Source: Oceanobacillus arenosus (lineage in GTDB: Bacteria; Bacillota; Bacilli; Bacillales; Amphibacillaceae). Taken from it: a stretch of 64,000 nucleotides of DNA. The stretch lies in assembly GCF_003369575.1 (NCBI RefSeq), contig NZ_PIOC01000024.1, positions 42,207 to 106,206 on the forward strand, in the 5' to 3' direction. A program made the position numbers and the translations under genes. Positions 1 to 11,152 of this stretch are shown in pieces (position 1 is the stretch's first letter; every line of letters starts with the position of its first letter). A model generated the notes under the pieces. The model saw only the letters and a program-made list of their open reading frames with translations, did no database searches and was not told the origin of the DNA.

Positions 1-305
1 ATGGCGATGGTGGGGCTGATGTATTGCCACTTGCTGGGTTAAATAAGCGCCAAGGTCGTGCATTATTGCAAGCGTTAGGTGCGGATGAACGGCTTTATTT
101 GAAAGTGCCAACAGCAGATTTACTCGATAATAAGCCATTACAATCAGACGAAATAGAACTAGGGATTCGTTATGATGTGCTCGATGATTATTTAGAAGGA
201 AAACCAGTTGCGGAAGCCGATGCTGCGAAAATTGAGGCACGATATCTCATCTCACAACATAAACGAAATCAGCCAGCAACAATGAATGATGATTGGTGGA
301 AATAA
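1..305 (+). CDS. nadE: NH3-dependent NAD+ synthetase, C-terminal part (5' end outside window)
   Basis: This is the last 101 residues of NAD synthetase, which amidates nicotinate adenine dinucleotide to NAD+ using ATP and ammonia in the cytosol. The frame is open from the first base. Residues from base 3 read [19 protein letters not shown], followed by [14 protein letters not shown] and the terminal DDWWK, all matching my memory of the B. subtilis NadE C-terminus. The N-terminal PP-loop half lies upstream of the window. An internal ATG at base 24 is not the start. The identification is firm. Confidence 0.93.
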   Translation, partial: GDGGADVLPLAGLNKRQGRALLQALGADERLYLKVPTADLLDNKPLQSDEIELGIRYDVLDDYLEGKPVAEADAAKIEARYLISQHKRNQPATMNDDWWK

Positions 306-385
306 TTTATTTAGATAAAGTGAAACTTCATTAAGTAGGCGTCATACAGTCAGTTAATTCCGGATAAAAATTGGAGGTGTATCAG

Positions 386-736
386 GTGAAACCAATTGAA
401 ATAGAAAAAGTACAAGAAAAGCTACGCTCATTTGAGAATAAAGCGGTATATGTTCACTTAGAAACGACTAATGGGGCATATGCAAGTCATGTGAATGAAA
501 AAGCATATAATGTCGGGGCATACATACGAAATGCAAAAGTTACATTCAGAAAAGCCAAGATTGTTGGCAACGGGAGTTCTTACCGGGTTGGTTTAAAGAC
601 AGCGCTTGGCTGGATTTATGCGGAGGGATTATCCGATTGGGTCATAAACGAGGAAGAACAGTTTCTCCTTGCTGGGCATGATCGTGAAGGACGTTTGATG
701 GTTGCACTTGAAATAAGTGAAACCCCTTTTAAATAA
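386..736 (+). CDS. yojF: YojF-like DUF1806 protein
   Basis: A small soluble protein of about 116 residues that matches the YojF family (DUF1806), whose gene sits next to the bacillithiol deacetylase bshB2 in bacilli. The conserved stretch VYVHLETTNGAYASH is visible near the N-terminus and WIYAEGL further on. A GTG start at base 386 is preferred because the strong site GGAGGTG (bases 374-380) lies 5-6 bases before it; an in-frame TTG at 371 would precede that site. No catalytic motif is recognisable. It likely shares a transcript with the next gene, 20 bases downstream. The molecular function is unknown. Confidence 0.82.
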   Translation: MKPIEIEKVQEKLRSFENKAVYVHLETTNGAYASHVNEKAYNVGAYIRNAKVTFRKAKIVGNGSSYRVGLKTALGWIYAEGLSDWVINEEEQFLLAGHDREGRLMVALEISETPFK

Positions 737-756
737 ACAGAAAATAGGTGATTGAT

Positions 757-1416
757 ATGGAAACACATGTTGTTGTAATTTATCCGCATCCAGATGATGA
801 AGCATTTGGTGCTGCAGGAACCATTGCAAAATTTCGGGATGAAGGGATACCCGTTACTTACTTATGTGGAACATTAGGTGAGATGGGCAGAAATATGGGA
901 ACTCCAACATATGCGAATCGGGAATCACTGCCGGCCATCCGCAAAAAAGAACTGATCAAGGCTTGTGAAGTACTCGATATAGAGTTAGAGATGCTAGGAT
1001 ACCGCGATAAAACAATTGAATTTGAAGATCGCATGGAAATTGCTGCACGTTTAAAAGGCTATTTAGATAAGCTAAAGCCGAGTTTAGTTATTACGCATTA
1101 TCCAGAATATGCAGTCCATCCTGATCATAATGCATTTGGTGCAGCGGCAATCGAAGCAGTTTCGCTAATGGAAGCAGAAGATCGTCCAGCCATTTGGGCA
1201 CAGGCATTTTCAAATGACCATCTTGAAGCATTAGGCATGCCAGACATCATCAATGATATTACACCTTTTTTTGATAAAAAAATGGAAGCAATTTTAGCTC
1301 ATGATTCACAGGCAATGGTCTCGCTCACGCAACAACGACCAAATGAGGATCCTAATCTGGATGAGAAGGAGCGAGCGAAATTACGATTAGGGATTGAGCA
1401 ATTTTATACGTTGTAG
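757..1416 (+). CDS. bshB2: Bacillithiol biosynthesis deacetylase BshB2
   Basis: A PIG-L/LmbE-family zinc deacetylase that removes acetate from N-acetylglucosaminyl-malate during synthesis of bacillithiol, the main low-molecular-weight thiol of bacilli. The zinc motif PHPDDEA is at about residues 10-16 and the second motif AVHPDH at about 119-124. Length (219 aa) fits the family. ATG 757 is chosen over GTG 748 because an AGGTGA-like ribosome site ends about 7 bases before it. The yojF-bshB2 pairing is the same as in B. subtilis, which supports the BshB2 rather than the BshB1 paralogue. Confidence 0.88.
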   Translation: METHVVVIYPHPDDEAFGAAGTIAKFRDEGIPVTYLCGTLGEMGRNMGTPTYANRESLPAIRKKELIKACEVLDIELEMLGYRDKTIEFEDRMEIAARLKGYLDKLKPSLVITHYPEYAVHPDHNAFGAAAIEAVSLMEAEDRPAIWAQAFSNDHLEALGMPDIINDITPFFDKKMEAILAHDSQAMVSLTQQRPNEDPNLDEKERAKLRLGIEQFYTL

Positions 1417-1496
1417 TTAAGAAAGCATATTTTCTTAATACGATAAGTACTACTGTGAGTGTCACTGAATAGCTTGATGACAACCAAGTATTCTAA

Positions 1497-1505
1497 TGCT
1501 ACAAT
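1497..1505 (+). promoter_or_regulatory. Candidate extended -10 promoter for hprK operon
   Basis: The sequence TGCTACAAT fits the TGn-TATAAT extended -10 pattern with one mismatch and lies about 40 bases before the hprK start, after the bshB2 stop. No convincing -35 is spaced 17 bases upstream, so this is only a candidate. Confidence 0.4.
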
Positions 1506-1546
1506 GGGAATCAGTCAGCTAGTTTGAATGGAGGGATGGAAAAGCG

Positions 1547-2485
1547 ATGGGAACGACGGTTCGAACAAGAGATCTTGTCGATAATTTTAATTTGACGTTA
1601 GTTGCAGGACAGGATGGCTTACATAGGGAGATAATAACGAGTGATATTTCACGTCCAGGAATGGAAATGACTGGATATTTTAAATACTATCCAAAGGAAA
1701 GGTTACAGTTGATTGGGAAAACGGAGATGGCCTATTTTCTTGAGCTTTCCGATGAAGAGAAAAGGGATCGTGCAGAAAGATTATGTACCGATATTACCCC
1801 GGGAATAATTATTTCTAGGGGAATGAGAATTCCAGAAATATTGATTGAAGCGGCAAATCAAGCGGGAGTGCCAATTCTTCAATCGCCAAGTAAAACGACG
1901 AGGGTCATTAGCCGTATAACCAATTTCCTTGAAGGGAAATTTGCTCCTTTTACAGCTATCCACGGTGTGCTCGTAGATATTTACGGGGTTGGTGTACTGA
2001 TTACGGGACAGAGTGGTGTCGGAAAAAGTGAGACCGCACTTGAGCTTGTTAAACGTGGTCATCGGCTCGTGGCTGATGATAATGTAGAAATTAGACAAGA
2101 AGATTATGATAGTTTAATTGGTAATGCACCACCACTAATCGAGCATATGCTTGAAATTCGCGGACTTGGGATCATTAATGTTATGACCTTGTTTGGTGCT
2201 GGATCTGTAAGAACGAAGAAGCGGATATCAATGGTCATCACGCTCGAAAACTGGGAGGAAGGCAAACAGTATGAGCGCCTAGGTTTAGATGATGATACGA
2301 TGAAAATTATGGATGTCCATTTACCAAAAGCAACCATTCCCGTTCGCCCAGGAAGAAACCTTGCAGTAATTATTGAGGTTGCGGCAATGAACTTCCGTCT
2401 GAAAAGAATGGGAGTAAATGCAGCGCAAGAGTTTTCTGATCGTTTAACAAATATGATTGAACATGAAAAAGATAGCTTACAATAG
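1547..2485 (+). CDS. hprK: HPr kinase/phosphorylase
   Basis: A bifunctional sensor enzyme that phosphorylates Ser46 of HPr and Crh when glycolytic intermediates are high and dephosphorylates them when phosphate is high. It thereby controls CcpA-dependent carbon catabolite repression. The Walker A motif GQSGVGKS is at residues 154-161, the conserved His within AIHG at about 139, and the HprK signature [10 protein letters not shown] at about 203-212. The 312-residue length is typical. It is the first gene of the conserved hprK-lgt-yvoD-ppaX-yvoF group; lgt begins 11 bases after it. One of its expected targets, crh, is also in this window. Confidence 0.97.
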   Translation: MGTTVRTRDLVDNFNLTLVAGQDGLHREIITSDISRPGMEMTGYFKYYPKERLQLIGKTEMAYFLELSDEEKRDRAERLCTDITPGIIISRGMRIPEILIEAANQAGVPILQSPSKTTRVISRITNFLEGKFAPFTAIHGVLVDIYGVGVLITGQSGVGKSETALELVKRGHRLVADDNVEIRQEDYDSLIGNAPPLIEHMLEIRGLGIINVMTLFGAGSVRTKKRISMVITLENWEEGKQYERLGLDDDTMKIMDVHLPKATIPVRPGRNLAVIIEVAAMNFRLKRMGVNAAQEFSDRLTNMIEHEKDSLQ

Positions 2486-2496
2486 GAGATGGTTAG

Positions 2497-3372
2497 ATGA
2501 TTTATAGTGTTGCACCATTAGACCGCGTATTTTTAGAAATTGGTCCACTAACCATCTATTGGTACGGTGTAATTATCGCGGTTGGAGCGGGTTTAGGCTT
2601 GTGGCTAGCGATGAAAGAGGCGGATCGACTAGGGGTTAATAAGGAGTTATTGATTGATTTTATCGTTTTTGCTGTTCCAATCGCAATTATCTTTGCTCGA
2701 ATTTATTATGTAACTTTTGAATGGGAACGTTATGCTGAAGGTCCATGGTGGGGAGTCTTTGCCATTTGGCAAGGGGGAATTGCAATCCATGGTGCTGTCA
2801 TTGGCGGTGTCTTAACTGCAATCGTCTTTGCCCGTGTACGGAAGATATCGTTCTGGCAATTAGCAGATATCGTCGCACCGAGTCTAATCTTGGGGCAAGC
2901 AATTGGTCGCTGGGGAAATTTCATGAATCAAGAAGCACATGGTGGCCCGATTGCAGCAGATTCTATTGCCACTTTCTACCAAGTACTACCAGATTTTATA
3001 ATGAACCAAATGACAATTGATGGTGTTACGTATCATCCAACATTTTTATATGAATCCACATGGAATATTCTCGTCTTTATTCTATTACTCTTATTGCGTA
3101 GGACGAATGTTTTACGAGGGGAAATATTCTTAAGCTATATTATCTTTTATTCCATTGGCCGCTATTTCATCGAGGGAATGCGTACCGATAGTTTGTATAT
3201 TGTCGGTGAGCTACGAACAGCGCAGCTAATTTCGATATTATTGATTATTTTCGGCATTATCATGATTATCTATCGCCGCAAGACGACGACAATCAAGTAT
3301 AATGATCTTCCGCCTCAAGAGAAAAGGAAACCAATAAATCGTAACAAAGCGAAAAAGAAGAAAAGAAAATAA
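2497..3372 (+). CDS. lgt: Prolipoprotein diacylglyceryl transferase
   Basis: A membrane enzyme that transfers diacylglycerol from phosphatidylglycerol to the lipobox cysteine of prelipoproteins. Several hydrophobic segments span the protein, and the family signature [14 protein letters not shown] is visible near residues 135-150, with HPTFLYES later. It ends in a strongly basic tail rich in Lys/Arg (about the last 20 residues), longer than in many orthologues. The lipoprotein encoded at 20751-21500 would be a substrate. The short gap after hprK implies one operon. Confidence 0.96.
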   Translation: MIYSVAPLDRVFLEIGPLTIYWYGVIIAVGAGLGLWLAMKEADRLGVNKELLIDFIVFAVPIAIIFARIYYVTFEWERYAEGPWWGVFAIWQGGIAIHGAVIGGVLTAIVFARVRKISFWQLADIVAPSLILGQAIGRWGNFMNQEAHGGPIAADSIATFYQVLPDFIMNQMTIDGVTYHPTFLYESTWNILVFILLLLLRRTNVLRGEIFLSYIIFYSIGRYFIEGMRTDSLYIVGELRTAQLISILLIIFGIIMIIYRRKTTTIKYNDLPPQEKRKPINRNKAKKKKRK

Positions 3373-3398
3373 GTTGATTTGTAAGGGGCTTTTTGCAA

Positions 3399-4358
3399 AT
3401 GAATGGAATATTAAAACGTGGATTTTTACAAGGATTAATAACGATATGGACTTTAGGAAAAGTCATTTTTCCAATTACGTTAATTGTAACAATCTTACAG
3501 TTTACACCTGTATTGCCTTGGATTATCGAACAATTAGAGCCCATCATGGGATTAATTGGCCTTTCCGGTGAAGCAGCAGTCCCGCTAGTTCTCGGAAATA
3601 CATTGAATCTTTATGCAGGTATTGCAGCAATTGTCTCGTTTGATTTTAGCGTAAAGGAAGTATTTATCATGGCGATGATGCTTTCTTTCTCACATAATTT
3701 ATTCATTGAATCTGCTGTTGCCACAAGAGTTGGGGTACGCTGGTGGATTATTGTTGCGATTCGTTTGTTCCTTGCTTTGCTAACTGCAGTTGTAATTAAT
3801 TTATTGTGGAGTGGCGGTGCGGGGCAAGCACAATATGGCTTAATATCGGCAACAAAGGTAGCGCCTATTGGTTGGGGAGAAATAATCGTTCACGGTATGG
3901 AAACAGCTGTAATAGCTATTTTGCAGTTAGCATTAATCGTGATTCCATTAATGATTATTATGCAATTTTTACGTGAAAAAGGCTGGCTAACGATGCTATC
4001 TAATCTGTTTGCACCGTTTATGAGATTCCTAGGAATGGATAAGAATGCATCGATGACAATGGTTGCTGGATTGACGATAGGTCTCGCATTTGGCGCGGGT
4101 TTAATGATTCAAGCAGTGAAGGAAGATGGTGTTTCTAAAAAAGATATGTATCTGGCGCTTATCTTTCTAGTTTCATGTCATGCCGTAGTGGAGGACACAC
4201 TCGTCTTTATCCCATTAGGAATCCCTGTTTGGCCATTATTGATTATTCGTTTATCAACAGCAATTATCATGACAATCATCGTCGCCTTTTTCTGGAGACG
4301 TGCAGAGAATAATAAACGGAAGGAAACAACAAATGAACATAGATACGGTACTTTTTGA
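3399..4358 (+). CDS. yvoD: YvoD-like nucleoside-recognition (Gate) domain membrane protein
   Basis: A polytopic membrane protein of about 319 residues with roughly eight hydrophobic segments, matching YvoD by sequence character and by its invariant place between lgt and ppaX. It contains two Gate-type segments, with polar residues in the phrases LSFSHNLFIESA and FLVSCHAVVEDTL. ATG 3399 follows the site AAGGGG by about 10 bases; TTG 3393 is an alternative. The gene overlaps ppaX by 26 bases, so translation is probably coupled. The transported substrate, if any, is not known. Confidence 0.8.
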   Translation: MNGILKRGFLQGLITIWTLGKVIFPITLIVTILQFTPVLPWIIEQLEPIMGLIGLSGEAAVPLVLGNTLNLYAGIAAIVSFDFSVKEVFIMAMMLSFSHNLFIESAVATRVGVRWWIIVAIRLFLALLTAVVINLLWSGGAGQAQYGLISATKVAPIGWGEIIVHGMETAVIAILQLALIVIPLMIIMQFLREKGWLTMLSNLFAPFMRFLGMDKNASMTMVAGLTIGLAFGAGLMIQAVKEDGVSKKDMYLALIFLVSCHAVVEDTLVFIPLGIPVWPLLIIRLSTAIIMTIIVAFFWRRAENNKRKETTNEHRYGTF

Positions 4359-4968
4359 TTTAGATGGAACACTAATTGATACAAATCAGCTTATCATCGA
4401 TTCATTTAAGTATACTTTTGATCATTATCAATTATCATTTACAGATGCAGAGATAATCGAATTTAATGGTCCGCCATTAATCGAAACGTTTCATAAGATT
4501 GATCCAGACAGAGTAGAGGAAATGATTGCAAAGTATCGAGAGCATAATCTTACTGAGCATGATCATTATGTGAAAGCATTTCCGCAAGTAAAGGAAACAT
4601 TAGAAGAGCTGAAGAAAAATAATGTCCGACTTGGGATTGTTACGACAAAGATGAAGGCAACAGCAATAAAAGGATTAGTACTCACGGGGTTGGATTCATT
4701 TTTTGATACGATTATTACGTTGGAAGATGTAACCCACCCGAAGCCACACCCAGAACCGGTAATGAAAGCAATGCAAGCATTAGACGCAGAAGCGAGTGCG
4801 ACCTTAATGGTTGGTGACAATTCTCACGATATTGAATCAGGGAATAATGCTGGCGTACAAACTGCCGGAGTTGCTTGGTCACTGAAAGGAAAAGAGCGTC
4901 TTCTCGCACATCATCCGACATATGTTTTGGAGGAAATGCGCGAAATACTCACGATTGTAGGAGTGTAG
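4333..4968 (+). CDS. ppaX: Pyrophosphatase PpaX (HAD superfamily)
   Basis: A HAD phosphatase that hydrolyses the pyrophosphate released when HprK dephosphorylates P-Ser-HPr by phosphorolysis, pulling that reaction forward. The HAD motif I FDLDGTLIDT is at residues 8-17, motif II Thr lies in GIVTTK, and motif IV is MVGDNSHDIESG. The start at ATG 4333, with GGAAGG about 9 bases upstream, places motif I where the family has it and gives 211 residues. The operon with hprK reflects this shared reaction. Confidence 0.92.
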   Translation: MNIDTVLFDLDGTLIDTNQLIIDSFKYTFDHYQLSFTDAEIIEFNGPPLIETFHKIDPDRVEEMIAKYREHNLTEHDHYVKAFPQVKETLEELKKNNVRLGIVTTKMKATAIKGLVLTGLDSFFDTIITLEDVTHPKPHPEPVMKAMQALDAEASATLMVGDNSHDIESGNNAGVQTAGVAWSLKGKERLLAHHPTYVLEEMREILTIVGV

Positions 4969-4971
4969 GAG

Positions 4972-5487
4972 ATGCGGCGAACCGAGCGATATAAGATAGA
5001 AGGGCCTAATTCCTTATGGCAGTTATATAAAACAGTATCATTTTGGAAGGTATTTAAAAATACGGTTGTTATCCTAATTGCAAAATTCGTCCCATTTATG
5101 GGAATGAAGAATTGGTTATATCGTGCTTTCTTAAAAATGAAAATCGACAAGCATACCGCGATTGCATTTATGGTCACACCAGATATTATGTTTCCTGAAA
5201 AGATAAAGATTGGAAAAAATAGTATTATTGGTTATAATACGACAATTTTGGCACATGAATATTTAATTGATGAATATCGAATAGGGGTAGTGAGTATTGG
5301 CGACGAGGTAATGGTTGGCGCCAATACGACCATTTTACCGGGTATAATTATCGGTGATCGTGCGATCGTTGCGGCAGGATCGGTTGTACAAAAGGATGTG
5401 CCAGCAGGTGCTTTTGTTGGTGGGAATCCGATGAAAGTGATTTATACGAAAGAAGAGATGGAGAAGAGAAATAGTTCAGGGCGGTGA
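4972..5487 (+). CDS. yvoF: YvoF-like hexapeptide-repeat acyltransferase
   Basis: A left-handed beta-helix acetyltransferase-like protein of 171 residues. Hexapeptide repeats run through [17 protein letters not shown] and, further on, [16 protein letters not shown] and [13 protein letters not shown], ending with the family signature [10 protein letters not shown]. The first 60 residues form a basic, partly hydrophobic N-terminal extension typical of YvoF. It starts 3 bases after ppaX and ends overlapping the glpP leader, so it is the last gene of the hprK operon in the usual order. The acceptor substrate is unknown. Confidence 0.82.
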   Translation: MRRTERYKIEGPNSLWQLYKTVSFWKVFKNTVVILIAKFVPFMGMKNWLYRAFLKMKIDKHTAIAFMVTPDIMFPEKIKIGKNSIIGYNTTILAHEYLIDEYRIGVVSIGDEVMVGANTTILPGIIIGDRAIVAAGSVVQKDVPAGAFVGGNPMKVIYTKEEMEKRNSSGR

Positions 5488-5492
5488 AAAAA

Positions 5493-6041
5493 ATGGACGT
5501 TCCCAAAGGAGTAATTCCTGCAATTCGATCGATGAAGAATTTTGACAGAGCCTTGGAGACTAAACACGAAACGATTATTTTTTTAGAAACACGGCTTGGA
5601 CAGTTGAAGAGCATGGTAGATTATGCAAAACGTGCAAACAAGAAGGTCCTTATTCATTTTGACTTGATTCAAGGTTTAAAGGCAGATGAATACGGTATGG
5701 AGTTTTTGATTCATGAAATTAAGCCAGATGGTATTTTATCGACAAGGGCAAATGTTATATCATTGGCAAAGAAGCATAAGCTATTAGCGATTCAGCGCAT
5801 GTTCTTACTTGATAGTTTAGCGCTTGATCATAATTTAAAACTTATCGAACGATCTCGACCAGATTGTATCGAGGTTCTTCCGGGATTAATGCCAAGTATG
5901 ATAGAACAAATTTATGAAAATACGAAGCTGCCGCTTATTGCTGGAGGGTTGATTACAACAGAAGAGGATGTTAGGAATGCGCTTGATGCAGGTGCAATTG
6001 CTATTTCTACATCGAAAAAAGATTTATGGGATTTATTATAA
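5493..6041 (+). CDS. glpP: Glycerol-3-phosphate-responsive antiterminator GlpP
   Basis: An RNA-associated antiterminator that, with glycerol-3-phosphate, allows transcription through leader terminators of glp genes. The TIM-barrel-like protein shows LGQLKSMVDYAKR, the motif IHFDLIQGLKADEYGMEFL, CIEVLPGLMPSMI and the phosphate-binding-like IAGGLITTEEDV. It aligns along its whole length with what I recall of B. subtilis GlpP. ATG 5493 has AGGGCGGTG just upstream; GTG 5484 is an alternative overlapping the yvoF stop. Its presumed targets are the leader hairpins before glpF and glpD. Confidence 0.93.
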   Translation: MDVPKGVIPAIRSMKNFDRALETKHETIIFLETRLGQLKSMVDYAKRANKKVLIHFDLIQGLKADEYGMEFLIHEIKPDGILSTRANVISLAKKHKLLAIQRMFLLDSLALDHNLKLIERSRPDCIEVLPGLMPSMIEQIYENTKLPLIAGGLITTEEDVRNALDAGAIAISTSKKDLWDLL

Positions 6042-6159
6042 AGCATAATTGCTATAGTTGTTGCTGTTTAGGTAAAGTATGTGTTCATATCTAAATAGTG
6101 TTAAATCAAAGAAGATTATTAGTGGATTTGCTTTTCAAATATTACGATGTACTGCACAA

Positions 6160-6285
6160 TCCCCAGCGGAAGAAATACATGGAGACTCCTGCGAGTAGGC
6201 TCACCAGCTCCCCTAAGGTGCGCTTAGTGTATTCTGGAGCGACCGGTCCGAGCTCCTTTCGCACACTAGAATACTTGGCACTTTT
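6160..6285 (+). repeat. Degenerate copy of a Bacillaceae intergenic palindromic repeat
   Basis: Phrases such as GGAGACTCCTGCG, AGGCTCACC and TCTGGAGCGACC resemble a GC-richer repeat common between genes in Bacillaceae. It can fold: GTATTCTGGAGC (6229-6240) opposes GCTCC at 6252-6256 and AGAATAC at 6268-6274. It is locally richer in GC than its surroundings. It lies in the 600-base gap between glpP and glpF, and the open frame running through it (6098-6319) is not credible as a gene. Confidence 0.55.
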
Positions 6286-6384
6286 GAGTCAACGAAGATT
6301 TATTATTCCTCCATTGTAAGGTTACTAACTAAAACATATTTTCCTGCATTAAGAAAATTTTTATTAATTATTTAGGGAAGTGAT

Positions 6385-6413
6385 TTGACAGCGGTTACAA
6401 TTTGCGCTATACT
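6385..6413 (+). promoter_or_regulatory. glpF promoter with cre-like site over the -35
   Basis: A perfect TTGACA (6385-6390) is followed after 17 bases by TATACT (6408-6413). The stretch TGACAGCGGTTACA (6386-6399) fits the CcpA cre consensus TGWAANCGNTNWCA with one mismatch and covers the -35. This is consistent with known catabolite repression of glpFK in B. subtilis; binding here is inferred. Confidence 0.78.
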
Positions 6414-6437
6414 TTAAGAACAAGTTAATTATGTGAT

Positions 6438-6511
6438 GGAGAAATGGAGACCCACATTGCAATTGTACTAGCTAAGAGAGGAGTATGTCTATTGTAGTGT
6501 GGGTCTTTTTC
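6438..6511 (+). terminator. glpF leader terminator with putative GlpP box
   Basis: About 35 bases after the -10, the leader has GACCCACA (6449-6456) pairing with TGTGGGTC (6498-6505), flanked by further partial pairing and followed by a T-run. This is an intrinsic terminator upstream of glpF. Immediately before and overlapping the stem is GGAGAAATGGAGA (6438-6450), nearly identical to a box before the glpD terminator. GlpP antitermination at such leaders is established in B. subtilis; the box as its recognition element is my inference. Confidence 0.85.
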
Positions 6512-6644
6512 TGCTTCATAATTATACTAGTTCGCTTGTTAGAAAGAATTGGGAGCGTTTCAATTTGACAAAGTGAACGAAGGCTACCCAAGGAAATCTA
6601 GGGCAAGCTAATTCAAAAATATAGATAAAAAGGGGTGTAGTGTG

Positions 6645-8980
<2,336 letters not shown>

Positions 8981-8990
8981 GTAATGCAGT

Positions 8991-9043
8991 GGGAGACCAA
9001 ATATCTAAGTTTTTTAGATGATAACTCTGGTCTCCCTTTTTCA
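8991..9043 (+). terminator. Terminator between glpK and dhaK
   Basis: GGGAGACCA (8991-8999) pairs with TGGTCTCCC (9028-9036), with an inner hairpin ATCTAA/TTAGAT, followed by a T-run. It could fully end glpFK or act as an attenuator for the dha genes. It lacks the 13-nt box found before the glpF and glpD terminators. Confidence 0.85.
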
Positions 9044-9081
9044 GAAAATCCATCATAATATTGCTTTGGGGAGTGGTCAGG

Positions 9082-10077
9082 TTGAAAAAGATTATTAATG
9101 ATCCAAATTTAGTCGTTCAAGATATGCTAAAAGGGATGGTTTCAGCTAATCCATCTGCAATTAAACAATTACCAGAAACAACTGTAATCGTCAGAAGTGA
9201 TGTACCTACTGTAAATAAAGTTGGTTTAGTTAGTGGAGGAGGAAGTGGGCATGAGCCAGCCCATGCAGGATATGTAGGGAAGGGAATGCTCGATGCAGCA
9301 GTTGCAGGTGAGGTTTTTACATCACCGACTCCGGATCAAGTGTTAGAGGGTATTAAAGCGGTTAATGGCAATGCAGGCGTTTTTCTAATTATTAAGAATT
9401 ATACAGGTGATGTACTGAATTTCGAGATGGCTGCTGAACTCGCGGAAGCGGAAGGTATTAAAGTGGAACAAGTTATTGTTAATGACGATGTTGCCGTTGA
9501 AGATAGTTCCTTTACTACCGGTAGAAGGGGGATTGCGGGAACCATCTTTGTCCATAAAATTGCTGGTGCAAAGGCGGAACAAGGTGCAGCGTTAGATGAG
9601 GTGAAATCAGTAGCAGAAAAAGTAGTTGCAAATGTTCGTTCGATGGGAATGGCTTTAACTCCGTGTACAGTTCCTGCTGCTGGTAAGCCTAGCTTCGAGC
9701 TAAAAGAAAATGAAATGGAAATCGGGATTGGTATCCATGGTGAGTCTGGGATTGAGCGGAAGGAAATTTCGACTGCCGATGAAATTGCAAGTGAATTGGT
9801 TCATAAAATCCTTGATGATGGCGTACATGGACCCGGTGATGAAGTTGCCGTCATGATTAATGGATTAGGCTCTACACCAGAAATGGAATTATATATCATA
9901 AACAGTAAGGTGAATGAAATATTAAATGAAAAAGGCATTCATGTTTACAAAACGTTTGTTGGCGAATATATGACAGCATTAGAAATGGCTGGTTGCTCTG
10001 TAACCTTACTGAAATTGGATGATGAGCTTAAAAGTCTGTTGGATTCTAGATCAGAGGCGCCTGCTTTTCTTGTTTAA
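9082..10077 (+). CDS. dhaK: PTS-dependent dihydroxyacetone kinase, subunit DhaK
   Basis: The substrate-binding subunit of the PTS-dependent dihydroxyacetone kinase, which binds dihydroxyacetone covalently through a histidine. Visible motifs are SGGGSGHEPAHAGYVGKGM near the N-terminus and GIGIHGESGIERK at about residues 215-227, which contains the hemiaminal-forming His. A TTG at 9082 (MKKIINDPN) has GGGAG about 9 bases upstream and matches the usual DhaK N-terminus; the frame is open a little further 5'. DhaL and DhaM follow at once, forming the complete enzyme. Confidence 0.92.
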   Translation: MKKIINDPNLVVQDMLKGMVSANPSAIKQLPETTVIVRSDVPTVNKVGLVSGGGSGHEPAHAGYVGKGMLDAAVAGEVFTSPTPDQVLEGIKAVNGNAGVFLIIKNYTGDVLNFEMAAELAEAEGIKVEQVIVNDDVAVEDSSFTTGRRGIAGTIFVHKIAGAKAEQGAALDEVKSVAEKVVANVRSMGMALTPCTVPAAGKPSFELKENEMEIGIGIHGESGIERKEISTADEIASELVHKILDDGVHGPGDEVAVMINGLGSTPEMELYIINSKVNEILNEKGIHVYKTFVGEYMTALEMAGCSVTLLKLDDELKSLLDSRSEAPAFLV

Positions 10078-10088
10078 GGAGGAGAAAC

Positions 10089-10709
10089 ATGGAATTACGA
10101 GTGGAAGATGCGATTCAATGGTTTACAAAGGTGAATGAAAAAATCCAGGAAAATAAAGATTATCTAACCTCTTTAGATCAAGTAATTGGCGATAGTGATC
10201 ATGGGATTAATATGGCTAGAGGATTTCAAGAGGTCGAAAATAAACTATCGACACAGGAATACCAAGAAGTTGCAGATGTATTAAAAGAAGTTGCGATGAC
10301 ATTAATATCAAAGGTTGGAGGTGCATCAGGCCCGTTGTTCGGAACGGCTTTCTTAAAATTTTCACAGGCTGTGAAGGGAATAAATCCAGTAGACTATACT
10401 AGTTTTACAAGTGGTATTGAAGAAGCTTTACAGGGTGTGATGCATCGGGGAAAAGCCACAACTGGTGAGAAAACGATGATTGATGTTTGGGCGCCCGTAG
10501 TGCATTCCTTTCAAGAAGCACATGATTTTGAAGATAATCCCTTTTTGAAAGTGGCAAAGCAAGCGATGGAGGATACGAAGGACATTATGGCAACGAAAGG
10601 CCGTGCAGCATATTTCAAGGGAAAATCGATTGGTTATATTGATCCGGGTGCTGCTTCCACATATCTAATTTTCGAAGCACTTGAAGAAGTAATCAAAGGG
10701 AGTAAATAG
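10089..10709 (+). CDS. dhaL: Dihydroxyacetone kinase, ADP-binding subunit DhaL
   Basis: The nucleotide-binding subunit, in which a bound ADP is phosphorylated by DhaM and passes phosphate to dihydroxyacetone on DhaK. The metal and phosphate-binding motif GDSDHGINMARGF is at about residues 36-48; KVGGASGPLFGTAFL and the late DPGAASTYLIFEAL are typical. Length (206 aa) is normal. A GGAGG site lies just before ATG, 11 bases after dhaK, so translation is closely linked. Confidence 0.94.
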   Translation: MELRVEDAIQWFTKVNEKIQENKDYLTSLDQVIGDSDHGINMARGFQEVENKLSTQEYQEVADVLKEVAMTLISKVGGASGPLFGTAFLKFSQAVKGINPVDYTSFTSGIEEALQGVMHRGKATTGEKTMIDVWAPVVHSFQEAHDFEDNPFLKVAKQAMEDTKDIMATKGRAAYFKGKSIGYIDPGAASTYLIFEALEEVIKGSK

Positions 10710-10712
10710 TGT

Positions 10713-11081
10713 ATGTCATATGTTGGAATCGTGTTAATTTCTCATAGTCCTAAAATAGTAGAAGGTCTAAAGGAGCTGATACGCGAAGTAATTCAAGATG
10801 TTCCTATTGAATTAGCAGGTGGCACCGAAGAAAATGAGATTGGAACAAGCATGGAGAAAATTATGAAGGCGGTAAATGATGCAGATAAAGGGAAAGGTGT
10901 CATCCTTTTCTATGATATTGGTAGTGCAAAAATGAATGCCGAAATGGCGATTGAAATGTTGGAAACAGAGGCGATTTTAGTCGAAGCACCTTTAGTTGAA
11001 GGCTCATATGTTGCGGCGGTTGAATCAGGTATGGGGAAAAGTTTGATGGAAATTGTAAATGCAATGGAAAAGAACTTTTAG
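10713..11081 (+). CDS. dhaM: Dihydroxyacetone kinase phosphoryl donor, single-domain DhaM
   Basis: An EIIA-Man-type protein that carries phosphate from HPr to DhaL. The phosphorylated histidine is expected in VLISHSPKIVEG near residue 10. At 122 residues it is the single-domain form found in Firmicutes, unlike the E. coli form fused to HPr-like and EI-like domains, so it must rely on the general PTS (ptsI lies at 35645-37360). It begins 3 bases after dhaL. Confidence 0.92.
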   Translation: MSYVGIVLISHSPKIVEGLKELIREVIQDVPIELAGGTEENEIGTSMEKIMKAVNDADKGKGVILFYDIGSAKMNAEMAIEMLETEAILVEAPLVEGSYVAAVESGMGKSLMEIVNAMEKNF

Positions 11082-11152
11082 ATAATTAGTCTAATTACTG
11101 TACGATAAGTAAAAAATATGGTATATTTAAATTAAGTTAATAAGCTTTGGAC

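Noticed and set aside
6098..6319. 73-codon reading frame between glpP and glpF
   Set aside because: It runs through the degenerate palindromic repeat and has no ribosome site or family resemblance.
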